This document shows positions 35,851 to 46,924 of a stretch of DNA of 64,000 bases, one piece after another; positions within the stretch are counted from its first letter, which is position 1; each line of letters begins with the position of its first letter. The DNA is from Torymus aiolomorphi (taxonomy: Eukaryota; Arthropoda; Insecta; Hymenoptera; Torymidae). Location of the stretch: positions 57,837,475 to 57,901,474 of the forward strand of contig CM070877.1 of NCBI GenBank assembly GCA_036365515.1. Reading direction: 5' to 3'. The notes beneath the pieces were generated by a model. That model was not told where the DNA came from. It did not search any database and saw nothing but the letters and a program-made list of their open reading frames with translations. The position numbers were made by a program, and so were the translations under genes.

Positions 35851-36985
35851 TATTCTCTCCGTGCATACCTCCTGGCGACCCCTATATGCGACACCTGATG
35901 TCGTGAATCGGTCAGAACTCTCTAATAATTTAGCATTGGATTATATGAGAAGTTTCTAAATAAACGATGTAACAACGTAGCCATAAATAAAATTCATCAT
36001 GTTATTTGTATAGTATATGTAGCTCTATAAATATAACATTATTTTGGGAAAAATTTTGCCCTAACTCTTTCGTTGAAGTCCATCATTTTTCCCAGATTAT
36101 TATTACTACGAATGTCTTACAAATTTAATAACATTATTTTATGCATACAAGTTTCAAATAGTGAACTTATATATATTTAAACACTAATTTTCTGTGTATT
36201 TTTGAGTTTATTTTTGATATATATACATATATGGGTAGTTATCAGAGAGATCGGCTGCAAAAAAAATAAAATTCTTTTTTCACCGTCTAAATATCTTCCT
36301 GGGCATCCTATGAGTACCCCTGAATTTATTTAGATTTTTTGGAGCTCCCAAAAAAAACAGTGGTATCATGAATATGGCCACCTCTAACATTTTTAGCTTT
36401 TTTGCCTATTTTCAAGCTTAAATAACTCCAAAACCATGAAATTTTTACAAAAAGTGATACATACATTTTTGCTGGCAAATTTTCTCAATTTTCAGAAAAA
36501 ACCTATCCCAAGATCATTTGAGCAAATTAAGTGGCTATTTATATAATTTTAAGCCTTGAAATTGACTTTTGAAAACAATCGATCCGGATAAACATCACAC
36601 GAGTGGTCAACAAAGTAGTGTAAAATATTCCAGAATACAGCTGTACTAGTGTCAGAATGGTGCGAGATGTTATTCCATTGTAGAAATTCATTTTATCAAT
36701 AAAAACACTAAAATAGGTATATTAATGCTTCCCAAGTTGATGCATAATAAATTCAAGTATAACAGGTAACACATTGTTTTAGGTATCTGTATAGAAAAAC
36801 AAGTTTATATAATGGAAAAGCTATGACGTGGTACTTTTTCTACCCCCCCCCCCCCCCGTACCACGTTTAGACTCGCCCTGAGGGCTATGATTTCGCGATA
36901 TAATTATTTACCCTCACAAGGAAATTCCCAAACAATAACTCGCAGCTTGATCCTACTCTATTGAATTTAAACGCGCCGGCCGCGT
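35851..36985. other. No gene seen
   Basis: AT-rich non-coding DNA. A run of 16 C occurs at 36843-36858. The words near 36050-36095 loosely mirror 23910-23930, which may be PLE terminal-repeat debris. Confidence 0.4.
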
Positions 36986-38000
36986 GACCGAATTTAGTTT
37001 ATATGGGCGCCAGGCCACAGCGACGACACGCAAACCCTCCTCCTCGGCACGGCTGTTGGACTCTCGGCTTCTCGGGCGTGGAATTAGCTGCAACGACCTG
37101 GGGGTGGTCGAAAACCCTCGGCGAAAACCTGCGAAACGGATAACGGACAACACACGACAAAAAAAAAGGAAAAATAAAATACCCCGGTGAATTTAATTTT
37201 AGTCACAGTCAGTTTATTTATTCTACGATGACTTCACAACAAATCCCTTCGCTCACACTCGGGCGGTCGCAGTTTCGAAACGCGGATGACTCAAAATGGC
37301 CGTGCACTGGCCCAAACACAAGCTACGACGATTTTCCGCACACGCGAGAGCGGTACGCACTGGTATTTGCAGCTCCGCGCTCGGAGCGGCCACTCGCTTA
37401 TAAAGAAAGGTATATAATTGTCGGGTCGGGGGCCGAAAGTAAAAGCCACCCGGCAACAGCAACGGAACTCTTACTGCGTATGCTCGGCGGTGGTGATTCT
37501 CCTTCCTCTGGCTTCTCGCTCCAAACTCTCTCCAAACTACACGCCGCTCGTGACTGTTTCGCACTTCCCTTTATACTCCTCTTTACAAACTATTTTTCAC
37601 GCTTTACAATACTACTCTGCACACACTACTCTCTCCTTCTACCTATTACACTTCCGTCACACTACTCCTCATCTACTTCGCAAATTACCTCTCAACTCAA
37701 AAACTATACTGCGCGCAACGACTGTTGGAGACCGAATGACGAGGGCGGAAATCTCGTCGGGCATCGCTTCCTTCTTCTTCATCGGCGGTGTATTTTTCTT
37801 CTCTCTCTCTCTCCTAGGACGGTAGATAGGCGTTGAAGCGCGAATTCGACTCGCGTGGTGTGCGAGCACTCTCGCGGCGACGATTCCCTGCGCCGGGCTC
37901 CAATTACGCATCAGGGCCTCTCAATAGTCTCCCTGATTAGCTTGCTCTGCTAGGCGGTCGATGAGCTCGGCAGTGTGCGAGCCGATTTCCACTGCCACAT
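36986..38000. other. GC-rich, pyrimidine-biased region, no supported gene
   Basis: Overlapping frames on both strands (up to 202 codons at 37228-37836) lack any domain and change character across CT-rich stretches. The base composition resembles a promoter/5' UTR region or a retrotransposon leader. No LTR pair was found. Confidence 0.35.
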
Positions 38001-38127
38001 GGGGCCTGATTCTAAATGTGTCTCGGCCTCGAGACAACTGCTTTTCCTTTTAAAGGAGCTCCCTGATTGGTATACAGCTCCGGATTTGGTGTGTCTCGAC
38101 GTCGAGATAAATTTAGAATCAGGCCCC
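38001..38127. mobile_element. 127-bp MITE, ends GGGGCCTGATTCTAAAT
   Basis: The first 17 bp are mirrored by ATTTAGAATCAGGCCCC at the right end (one base is inserted next to the pairing). TGTCTCGGCCTCGAGACA and TGTCTCGACGTCGAGATA form internal palindromes close to each end. A clear target duplication is not visible. Confidence 0.85.
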
Positions 38128-38289
38128 TGTTGCGCGCGCGGCTCAAATTTGGTACTTCATACGGCTCGATTGACGGTGGCAGCGCGCCTTTATTCACATA
38201 GGCGCCTCCGCTACTCTACGAGGTCGGCTGCATCCTCAGTCATATCTTTCTCTCGCTCTCGCGCTCACATGGCGGTACCTTTTTAACCT

Positions 38290-38740
38290 TTTAGCTGCGG
38301 GGGTGGTCGATATATGGACCACTCTAGAGATAAAGAATATTTGAAGTTTTTAGATCAAATTTGATGTTCTGAATAGATAACAAATAGTTTTAAAATTTCT
38401 CAAAACATTCTTGACCTAGAAATACTGATTTTCAAGGTCAGGATTATCAACAGGAATTTTTTTTATTATTTTTTACGCATTCAGCACATCAAACTACGTA
38501 CGAAAACCGTCTAAAAACTTGACTTATAGTAGGAATGAAATTTGACCTTCAAATGGTGATTTTCAAGGTCAAGGGTGTCTGCGAGAATTTTGTTACTATT
38601 TTTTTCATATTCAACACGTGAAATTACATAGAAATACCCTCTCAAATCTTCATAACAAAAGAGACAAATTTTTTACATTGTACTTTACGTTGCCTGCGGG
38701 GCTGGTCGATATATGGACCAGCAGTCAGGTCAGCGACTCT
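38290..38740 (+). repeat. Segment bounded by two near-palindromic TGGTCGATATATGGACCA boxes
   Basis: The 18-bp box is at 38304-38321 and 38703-38720, both preceded by CTGCGGGG. Between them a unit containing GATTTTCAAGGTCA occurs twice (near 38430 and 38562, about 133 bp apart). This is a small complex tandem repeat. Confidence 0.7.
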
Positions 38741-38924
38741 ATCTGAGACATCCAGTGATAGTATGTATACATTTTACATATTCTGAGAGGTCAATTTGTA
38801 CTGAAATTTTCCCGCTGCCTAAGGTTAATCGCGCTCCCCTCTCACGCCGGCTGTATGCAGCACGCAGGCTGCCGCTGGCCTTCTCTCCCTCTCTCTCACA
38901 GTCATACTCACATATATCGTCGCG

Positions 38925-39115
38925 CGGTATGAAGAAAAGCCAACTTGGAAGTTACAGGCGAAGAAAAGCCAAAAACGCGTCTAAGACGAAGAAAAGCCAG
39001 TCTTGGTCCTCCTAGACGAAGAAAAGCCAGTTTGCGCCCTCCCAGACGGAAAAAAGGCAGTTTGACTTGTCTCAGACGAAAAAAAGGCAATTTGCGCCGT
39101 TCCTGCGAGGAAAAA
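38925..39115 (+). repeat. ~33-bp GACGAAGAAAAGCCAG repeat, forward arm
   Basis: Five or six units of GACGAAGAAAAGCCAG and variants, about 33 bp apart. One frame reads RRRKASLGPP-type peptide repeats. An inverted copy lies at 39255-39405, and the outer edges match (GTCGCGCGGTA on both sides). The two arms are separated by about 140 bp. Confidence 0.8.
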
Positions 39116-39254
39116 TCCCAACTGACTGCATCGAATCAATTACTAGTTATCTTATTACCGTGACTGATCATCTTTTTATCTTTTTATCTTATCTTTTTAT
39201 CTTTTTATTTGAAAGTTATCTATAAGATGCCATGTAAATGTTACTTTCGTTTGT

Positions 39255-39405
39255 GAAGTCAAACTGGCTTTTCTTCGTCTAGGAGGACCAAGACTGGCTT
39301 TTCTTCGTCTAGGAGGACCCAAACAGGCTTTTCTTCGTCTTACGCGTTTTTGGCTTTTCTTTGCCTGTAACTTCCAAGTTGGCTTTTCTTCGTACCGCGC
39401 GACGA
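39255..39405 (-). repeat. ~33-bp repeat, inverted arm
   Basis: CTGGCTTTTCTTCGTCTAGG units mirror those at 38925-39115, and AACTTCCAAGTTGGC and GTACCGCGCGAC match the outer edge. The minus strand also encodes RRRKASLGPP repeats, so the same peptide pattern can be read from both arms. Confidence 0.8.
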
Positions 39406-39860
39406 CATACGCCGTGGGCAGCGCGCAGGCTGCCGCTGGGTTTCTCGGGCTCTCACACACACATACACGCGCTGCTACGTGCAATTCAGCTACTGCTAGT
39501 CGTGTCTTGCTTTCTCTCTAACTCTCATGCGAGCGCCGCTGCGCTCTCTCTCTCTCTCACACACTCCTATACGGCCGCCGCAGTGCATCACGCAGTCTGC
39601 TGCTGGTCGTGTCTCTCTCTTGCTTTCTTTCTCGCTCTCATGCGACCACCGCTGCACTCTCTCTCTCCGCTCTCATACTCCTATACGGCCGCCGCTGTGC
39701 AGCACGCAGTCTGTTGCTGGCCTTCTCTCTCTCTCTCTATCTCTCTCTCTCTCTCTCTTGCTCTAGCGCCGCTGCGCTCTCTCTCTCTCTCTTTCTCTCA
39801 CTCGCTCTAGCACCGCTGCGCGGTCTCTCTCTCGCTCACCTACTCGCGACGCGTCGATGC
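39405..39860 (+). repeat. ~115-bp CT-rich tandem repeat
   Basis: GGCCGCCGCWGTGCAKCACG with CAGTCTGCTGCTGGTC recurs near 39572 and 39690, with diverged copies near 39415 and at 38850-38880, separated by CTCTCT tracts. Frames through it are Ser/Leu artefacts. Confidence 0.75.
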
Positions 39861-41104
39861 TCAGTTTCGCCGCGACTGCGCAGGCTGTCTCCGGTCTCGT
39901 GGCAGTCGCGCCCCTCCATTCGCGCATAGTTCGTGTTTTAGTGTGTGTGCGTGTTCGCGAGTGTTCGTGAGTGTTCGTGTCAGTGTCGTAGTCGTGGTAT
40001 AGGTGTTGTGTGGTGGAGTGTCGTCGTAGGGGCATCTTCGTGGCGGCGGTTGCTGGTGCGTGGCCAATATCGCGGCCGAGCAACATGGGCGCGCCCACTT
40101 TCGGCGCACAGTCCCATTTGCGGTGTGCGTCGTTTGTGAGCCGCGCGAACATGCGGCTCGGCATTCTTCATGCCTCATTTCTCTCGCTGTCTCTCTCGTA
40201 CCTGCTCGTCTACACGGCTTGACTCCTGGGTAACTAGGGCGGTAAGCTTGCGCGTCGTCTGCTGTCTCCACCTGTTGCATTGCCGCTTGTTTCATATTCT
40301 CCCGTAAGATAAAAAAAAAGGGAACACGCACGAACGCTCAAAAAGACGCCGCCATCCAGAAAGAATAATTACCAAAAAGATCCTCGAACGGTGGCACGAA
40401 GACGCGGTTTCGTTTAGTTTTTCTTCCATTCTCTCTTCAGTGTGCGTCACTCCCCTGGTGCAGTTTTATGAGTTTTTTATTACCGAACACGCTATCAAAA
40501 CGCACATCCACTCAAGGATCAGAGATTCGCCGCCAATCAGAAGAGTAAGCATTAGTAATCCAGCGCACAATACTAAATCAAGCTAGAGTCAGTTTTCTTG
40601 CCTTTTCCCTTCACTCCCACTCGATATGCGTAGCGTATTCTAAAGTAATTTATTTATCCGGACTCGCCGAAAATTGTCAAAGGGTGCGCCGCCGAAATCA
40701 TCAAAGATCATCGAGAAGAGTGGGGCAGCAACACCTAGGCAAATCAAAAAGGCGACAGCAGGAAGATTTACGACTTTTTACCTTTAAAAGGGGGCGAAGA
40801 CTCCTGGTGCGGGTCACTCAGAAGCCAACCCGTGTAGACTACACATCACCTCGTACAGTTGTAATTTTTACTTAGTTATTTCACAATAAACAATAAGTTC
40901 TTATTAAAATCCATGTTAAGTCTTCACTAATTCGAGACCTTAATAGCCCTAAACTCCTCACTTCTGCGTTCTTCTCACAAAACTCCCACGGAGCGACAAC
41001 TGACCACTGACATTATAAGGGTCACGGCGGGCGTGCAGATTCACACAAAGGCTGTTTGAAATTCGAAGGTAAGTCATAAAATTCTACACACTGTCTCGAG
41101 GCGT
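39861..41104. other. GC-rich region, then candidate retrotransposon leader; no firm gene
   Basis: 39861-40245 is CpG-rich and ends with GGGCG followed by GTAAGC near 40240, a possible splice donor of an untranslated exon. 40860-41100 carries AATAAA near 40886 and could be part of the outer gypsy LTR that continues after the foldback at 41105-42425. The boundaries are not resolved. Confidence 0.35.
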
Positions 41105-42425
41105 CCCTGCTAAAAATAATCTTATGCTTTATTCCGAGATTAGTCACGTATCAAATCACATGCCTAGTCATATATCTATCAGCATGATAAAATAGGGCTG
41201 ATTAATCACCTTCCCGTCACTTGATTAAGTATGTAATTCATAACCGGTTTAGAATGTGTTCACGCACATGATTAAGCAAGTGATTTGGCATATGCTTTTT
41301 TACATGATTACGGAAAAAGATGTTAGTTCTGTATTATTCGTTACAGGATTTAGCATATTATTTAGCACGTGAAATAGAATGTATTAAGACAGATGATTGC
41401 GCACGTGATTTCGCTTATGACTTCGTATGTGACTTACTAAAAAAAAAATTATACTTTATTGCTCATCACGTCGTTAGACATATAATTTAGCCTATGTTTT
41501 AGTATGTATACAGGCAGATAATAAGCAAGTGATTTTGCATATGATTTTCTACATGATTACAGAAAAATGGTGGGTCTGCATTATATATTCCGTGATTCAG
41601 TATATTATTTAGCATGTGTGATAGAACGTATTTAGACACATGATTATGCATATGATTTCACACGTGATTTTGTACGTGACTTACCAAAAAAATATTATAC
41701 TTCATTGCTTATCATGTCGTTAAGCATATGATTTTGAACGTGATTACGAAAAAATTTTGTGTCTGAATCATTCAGAACGTGATTCAGCATGTTATTTAGA
41801 AATGAAGTAGAACATTTTTTTTGCTAAATCACATACATAATCATGTGTGAAAATACGTGCATAATCATTTTTCTAAATACGAACTATTTTACATGCTTAA
41901 TAATATGCTGAATCATGTAACGATTAATGCAAACGTAAGATTTTTCCGAAATCATCTATCAAATCACATTATAATCACATGCTTAATGATGTGCCAGAAC
42001 ACATATTGAAACACAGACTAAATTATATGCCTAACGACGTGACGAGCAATGAAGTAGAACATATTTTTTTGCTAAGTCACATACATAATCATGTGTGAAA
42101 TCACGTGCATAATCATTTATCTAAATACGTACTATTTTATATGCTTAATAATATGCTGAATCACATACTGAGTAATTGAGACACAAAATTTTTCCGTAAT
42201 CATGTAATAAAGCATATGCAAAAACACTTGCTTAATCATGTGCGTGAACCCATTCTAAACTGGTTATGAATCACATACTTAATCAAGTGACGGAAAAGTG
42301 ATTAATCAGCCCTATTTTATCATGCTGATAGATATGTGACTAGGCATGTGATTTGAAATGAAATTGAGTACGTGCCGGATACGTGACTAATCTCGGGATA
42401 AAACATAAGATTATTTTTAGCAGGG
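41105..42425. mobile_element. 1.3-kb foldback element full of CATGATT/GTGATT words
   Basis: The end CCCTGCTAAAAATAATCTTA at 41105 is mirrored by TAAGATTATTTTTAGCAGGG at 42425. The mirror continues inward for several hundred bp (GATTAGTCACGTATC, ATCAGCATGATAAAATAGGG, CACTTGATTAAGTATG and others). The body is built almost wholly from short degenerate words such as ACATGATTAAGCAAGTGATT and GCACGTGATT in both orientations. There is no coding frame. It sits about 160 bp before the LTR end of the outer gypsy element, so it probably inserted into that LTR. Confidence 0.88.
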
Positions 42426-42583
42426 GTACCGCGTGTCCATTTCATTTTCCTACCTGCCGTCCCATCATGGAGCAATGCACATTGTGTCCGAATCGGGAAA
42501 AGTCACATCACGCGCTTTTAGCCATTAGACTAATGAAGTGTCATTTTCATTCTTCTTGTTTTGTTACGCAACCCGGACGTAAC
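42426..42583 (+). mobile_element. 3' portion of the 5' LTR of the outer Ty3/gypsy element
   Basis: The segment ends ACCCGGACGTAACA (about 42569-42582), followed by ATTGGGGGCCCCTCC, the place expected for a tRNA primer site just before a gypsy-type gag. The start of the LTR lies left of the foldback and could not be fixed. Confidence 0.55.
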
Positions 42584-42644
42584 AATTGGGGGCCCCTCCT
42601 TAGAAAGGATTAGGCAGATAGTTTTTGTTTAGCGGACTTGAATG

Positions 42645-43996
42645 ATATGACGGTAGCCAAAGGAGGTGTGATAGGCGTAATGAAGAAGCAGAGGCTATTC
42701 TGCTAAAACAGGCGTTAAAACTAAAACCTAACTTACCAGAGGGACAAACGCTAACAAATATTTTAGATTTCTTTAAAAGCCGTAACGAAAATGGTTTACT
42801 AGACGCCGAAGTGCAAACAAAGGATAAAAGAATAGAGTCACTTATTGAAATTTTATCAGATCACGTTAGTGATCACGTTAGTAAAGACGATATAATAGAA
42901 TGTCGTAAAGATAAATATTTAATTGAAGCGCTCGGAGATTTAATAAATCAAAGAATCGATCCAAAATATATTATCGAATATATCACGGGGACTGTAATGG
43001 CAAAATCGGAATTAATAATCAACAACATAAGTTTCGATAATCCAGAATTTACGGCCGACAACACAAAATTTTATTCCATATTAGAAAACAATAAAACACC
43101 TTTACAGAAATTATCAGACGAGGAAAAAAATAAAATAAGTTCAGGAAACGGCGAAAAATTTTTTTTACCTAATGAGCAGCGTAAATATAGCACACTATTT
43201 AATTCGGATACATATTTGGTAAATCCAAAGTATAACTTTTCACAAAGGATGAATAATTTTTCCGGAAACAGTACCCTAGGGCAAATTAGGCCGTTGTCAA
43301 TTAAGGATGCGTTAGAATTAATTCCGAAATACAATGGAGTAAATATTCCTCTAACACAATTTATACAAGGCTGTCGGGAAGCATGTAGCATTATCCCAGA
43401 ATAATTTGAGGTAGATTTAGCAAAATTAATAAAATTACGTTTATACGGCGAGGCACTAAAAAGTGCAGCAAAAAAGATATTTGAATCAATAAATGATATA
43501 GCGAATTTTTTCGACAGTATTTTCGGTTCGGCTAAAACGTATCACCAACTACACGGGGAATTAGCTAGCGTAAAACAAAAACGCGATGAAAGCGTAGTAG
43601 TTTTTTCAAATAGAGTGCGTGCGATAGGACACGAAATTACTGAGTCAGAACATCGTGAGAAGAGATCTACGCGAGATTCTCAAAAAGCATTGGAAAAAGA
43701 CTTAGTAAAATTTTTTATTCGAGGTTTACATTGGGTAATTAAAGCACGCATAGGAGAAGCAAGAACTTTAGAAAAGGCCACTGTGGAAGCAATAGAAATC
43801 GAAAGGGACTTCGCGTGTTATGAGCCAGAAGAATTAATATAAATATAATTACGGAAAAGAAAACTAATTCTTCAAGAGAAGATAAAATATATTTAGTGGA
43901 TAGTAAAACTATAGAAACGTGTCAAATATGTAACAGAAGAGGTCATATTGCTTTAAACTACTGGCAATACACAGGGAAACCACCAAACATCCAAAA
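42645..43996 (+). pseudogene. Outer Ty3/gypsy gag, first part
   Basis: After a TGA near 42643 the frame runs through SQRRCDRRNEEAEAILLKQA, LTNILDFFKSRNENGLL and a long hydrophilic gag to TACSIIPE-type sequence. It is broken by one in-frame TAA (43402-43404) and by a frameshift near 43840. Read across these, it contains the gypsy gag core (LKSAAKKIF...YHQLHGELASVKQ) and a first zinc knuckle near 43918-43960 (CQICNRRGHIALNY), in which the fourth ligand is Tyr instead of Cys. At 44000-44004 the frame is cut by the BEL/Pao insertion and resumes at 55169. The element is therefore the oldest in the nest. Confidence 0.85.
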
Positions 43997-43999
43997 TAG

Positions 44000-44004
44000 G
44001 CAAT
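44000..44004 (+). repeat. Target site duplication GGCAA, left copy
   Basis: Matches 55164-55168 and flanks the BEL/Pao element exactly. Removing the insertion and one GGCAA joins the gag frame. Confidence 0.95.
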
Positions 44005-44399
44005 GTTCACGATTCATTTGAAATCGAAATTGTAACGCGATAGAATATTCTGTTCACACGACACACCGACTATTTACATACTCACACATACACTTTTACA
44101 CTCGTACACCAGCTACACTATACACTGCGCGAGCGAGTCTATTAATAGCTCTGCTCAAACCCCCACTCTCGCGACATACCAATCGTCGCGGCTCTCGCGG
44201 AGCTGTAACCGCGAATCATTTTCTCCAGTCTCTGATCGGCCGCTAGCCAGTACACAGCGTGCACGATCACTCTCGCCAGCCAGCACTAATAAAACGCCAG
44301 TTTAACCAGAACCAATTCTTTATTTAAACGCCGCCTCCGCTATCCCTTTCCCTCACTATCCTCCGTGTAATTGACCCAGTAGCCCTATCGTAAGAAACA
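44005..44399 (+). mobile_element. BEL/Pao 5' LTR
   Basis: 395 bp from TGTTCACGATTC to ATCGTAAGAAACA, with CpG-rich sequence, AATAAA (near 44288) and TG...CA ends. It is matched by the split 3' LTR at 46687-46924 plus 55012-55163. A TGGTCCTTCGAGCCGGA primer site follows at 44402, as is usual in insect BEL/Pao elements. Confidence 0.95.
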
Positions 44400-44651
44400 T
44401 TTGGTCCTTCGAGCCGGATATCGCGCGTGCGCGATCGAGGATAGTGAGTAGAAAGTTCGCGGCCACGCGGCGTCCCGGAAGTGCTCATCGCGCGTGGATA
44501 CCTACCACGTGTCGCGGTAACTTCCTTATCTTCCAAGTGTACTTTCGAGTCGCTTGGAGATAAATTAACTCGTCCAACGCAATAGAAGTCGTGTCTCGCA
44601 CACACGCGAGTGTTCGACCACGGTGAGTAGCAGCAATCTACCACATTCATC

Positions 44652-45818
44652 ATGAGCGCTGTAGAAGCCCTATTCAAACGCCAGGCCGAGCTTTCCAAGT
44701 CAATCGGGAATGCCACAACCAACCTCAACAAAATGGGCAAGGACAAGTTTACACGCACCATGATAAATGTAAGGTCCAACAGCCTGCAATCATCATGGAA
44801 GAAGTTACATGAAAACCATTTAATTCTAATCAAGCATTCAGTTAACTCTGAGGAAAAGGACGAAGATCCTTACTTTACTGACGACTCCTATGCAGACGCG
44901 GAGCAGCAGTATCTGGAAGCATTGACGTACATGTTTAGCATCGCAGATAAACTCGAGGAACCAGCAGGAACAAATCAAGGTACGGCCTCGTCACAAGCTC
45001 CTCAGACAATAACTCTGAAGACACTACCGACAATCAATCTTCCGCGCTTTTCTGGAGGATACGAAAAATGGCCAGAATTTCGAGACCTCTTCATGTCGAA
45101 GATTGCAACAAATGCCAGCTTCACCAATGTCGATCGTATGTATTACTTGAAGACTAATGTGGAAGGAGAAGCTGCTGACTTAATCCAAGATTATAACGTG
45201 GAAGGAAACAGTTTCACACGAGCTTGGGCTCTATTCAAGGATACCTACGAGAACCTCCGGCTGCAAGTAAGATCACATTTAAAGAAATGGCATGCGACGA
45301 AGCCGGCCTCCTCAGAATCGGCGGAAGAAATTCGAAGAATTGCGAACGCAACCAACAACCTCATAGAAGGTATGAACAATTTAAAGCGCACACCAATTTG
45401 CGACGACATATTGGTCTTTTTTACAGTCGAAAGACTCGATGCTCAAACGAAGAGAGCATGGGAGTCATCGTTAGGCGCTACAAAAGACCCAGCTACCTAC
45501 GATAGTCTTCGCACGTTCCTGAGCGGATGAATAATTATGCTCGCGGCCACGAATCCATCGAAGAGCGGAAAGGACTTGCAGTCGTCCAACGGCTTGTCCT
45601 ATAGTCGAGATCAACGAAAGCCTTCGAATTCCTTTCGTGCTCACCATACCGTAGCAACGACCGTTCCATGTCCGTTGTGTCAAGGTCAACACCACATACA
45701 CGGATGTGTCACCTTCAAGACAAAGTCTGTACCCGAGCGTATAGCATTCGTAAAGGCAAAGTCGTTGTGCGAAAATTGCCTTGGCTCACACAAGACCAGT
45801 ACGTGTAAATTCAACTAA
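44652..45818 (+). pseudogene. BEL/Pao gag
   Basis: Starts at ATG 44652 (MSAVEALFKRQAELSKSI). PRFSGGYEKWPEFRDLF near residue 137 is the hallmark of the DUF1759 region of BEL/Pao gag. An in-frame TGA occurs at 45528-45530. The same frame continues with a Cys/His-rich part (CPLCQGQHHIHGC, then LCENCLGSHKTSTC) that forms zinc-binding motifs. It stops at 45818, where a frameshift moves to the next segment (CFVCSGRHNTTLH near 45827). Confidence 0.9.
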
Positions 45819-46019
45819 GAATTGCTTTGTGTGTAGTGGTAGGCACAATACCACTCTTCATCGCGATGCTACCTCCAGCGTAAGTACGAATCTCGTTACA
45901 ACGATCGGCCCACCTTCACTGACCTTCTCACGACAATCACAGCCGTTTCATGTGTTGGTGAGTGATGAGACTTCGTTCGCGTCTGCGTTGCTACCCACAG
46001 CGCTTGTTGACGCTTTCTA

Positions 46020-46680
46020 GCACCGGACGGCACGAAGCACCGTGTACGTGCATTGATCAACCAGGAAGCGCAATGCTCAATGATAAATAGCGAGGTTGCC
46101 AAGAATTTAAAGTTGATAACCAAGCCAGCTTATGTGGCCGTTACTGGAGTCGGTGGCGTAACATCGTCATATGTGCAGGGTCGCGCAATGTTCGAAATCG
46201 CCTCATGCCACAACCCTGAAGTCAGGATTGATATTGACGCTCTCATCCTTTCTCGTGTCACCAATTACGTCCCATCTCATCGGCGTTTTGGGGCAGAATG
46301 GAATCATCTGGAGGGCCTTCTATTCGCCGACGACTACACTGACGAATCCAAAAAAATCGATCTGATTCTTGGTTCAGACGTCTACGCAAGAATCCTACTC
46401 GGCGACATTCGCAAAGCTGCAGACCACAATGCGATAGCGCCAATCGCCCAGAATACTTCGCTAGGATGGATTGTATCCGGACCAACGGGAAATCATCTCT
46501 TCCACAACGTAGCTACTACATCAACGAACCATGCCTACGTTTCAAGATCAGATCATCCCGTGACATACACAATAAAAGACTCTACTTATTTAAGTTGTGA
46601 TGTAAATTGCTTTCCTTACTTCTGTAATTCCAACTATGTAAAAACGGATGTATTAATGTCTCTTCAAGACATTAAGGTGG
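46020..46680 (+). pseudogene. BEL/Pao protease-like (DUF1758) region, inactive
   Basis: TARSTVYVHALINQEAQCSM, then LGSDVYARILLGDIR and LGWIVSGPTG match the DUF1758 aspartyl-protease region of BEL/Pao polyproteins. The catalytic Asp expected at the start of the first motif is Asn (ALINQ) and the following Gly is lost, so the protease is dead. Less than 200 bp after LGWIVSGPTG comes the polypurine tract (about 46674-46686) and the 3' LTR. The reverse transcriptase, RNase H and integrase are absent altogether, so this is an internally deleted BEL. Confidence 0.85.
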
Positions 46681-46686
46681 GCAGAA

Positions 46687-46924
46687 TGTTCACGATTCAT
46701 TTGAAATCGAAATTTTAACGCGATAGAATATTCTGTTCACACGACACACCGACTATTTACATACTCACACATACACTTTTACACTCGTACACCAGCTACA
46801 CTATACACTGCGCGAGCGAGTCTATAGCTCTGCCCAAACCCCACTCTCGCGACATACCAGTCGTCGCGGCTCTCGCGGAGCTGTAACCGCGAAGCATTTT
46901 CTCCAGTCTCTGATCGGCCGCTAG
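46687..46924 (+). mobile_element. BEL/Pao 3' LTR, left part
   Basis: Matches the first about 245 bp of the 5' LTR (with small deletions near 46823) up to GATCGGCCGCTAG, then is interrupted by the DNA transposon; TAG at 46922-46924 is the duplicated target. Confidence 0.95.

Noticed and set aside
37228..37836. 202-codon plus-strand frame as a gene
   Set aside because: No domain, composition changes along its length, overlapping open frames on both strands, no splice-bounded structure.
39361..39929. Ser/Leu-rich frames of 106-149 codons
   Set aside because: CT-rich tandem repeat artefact.
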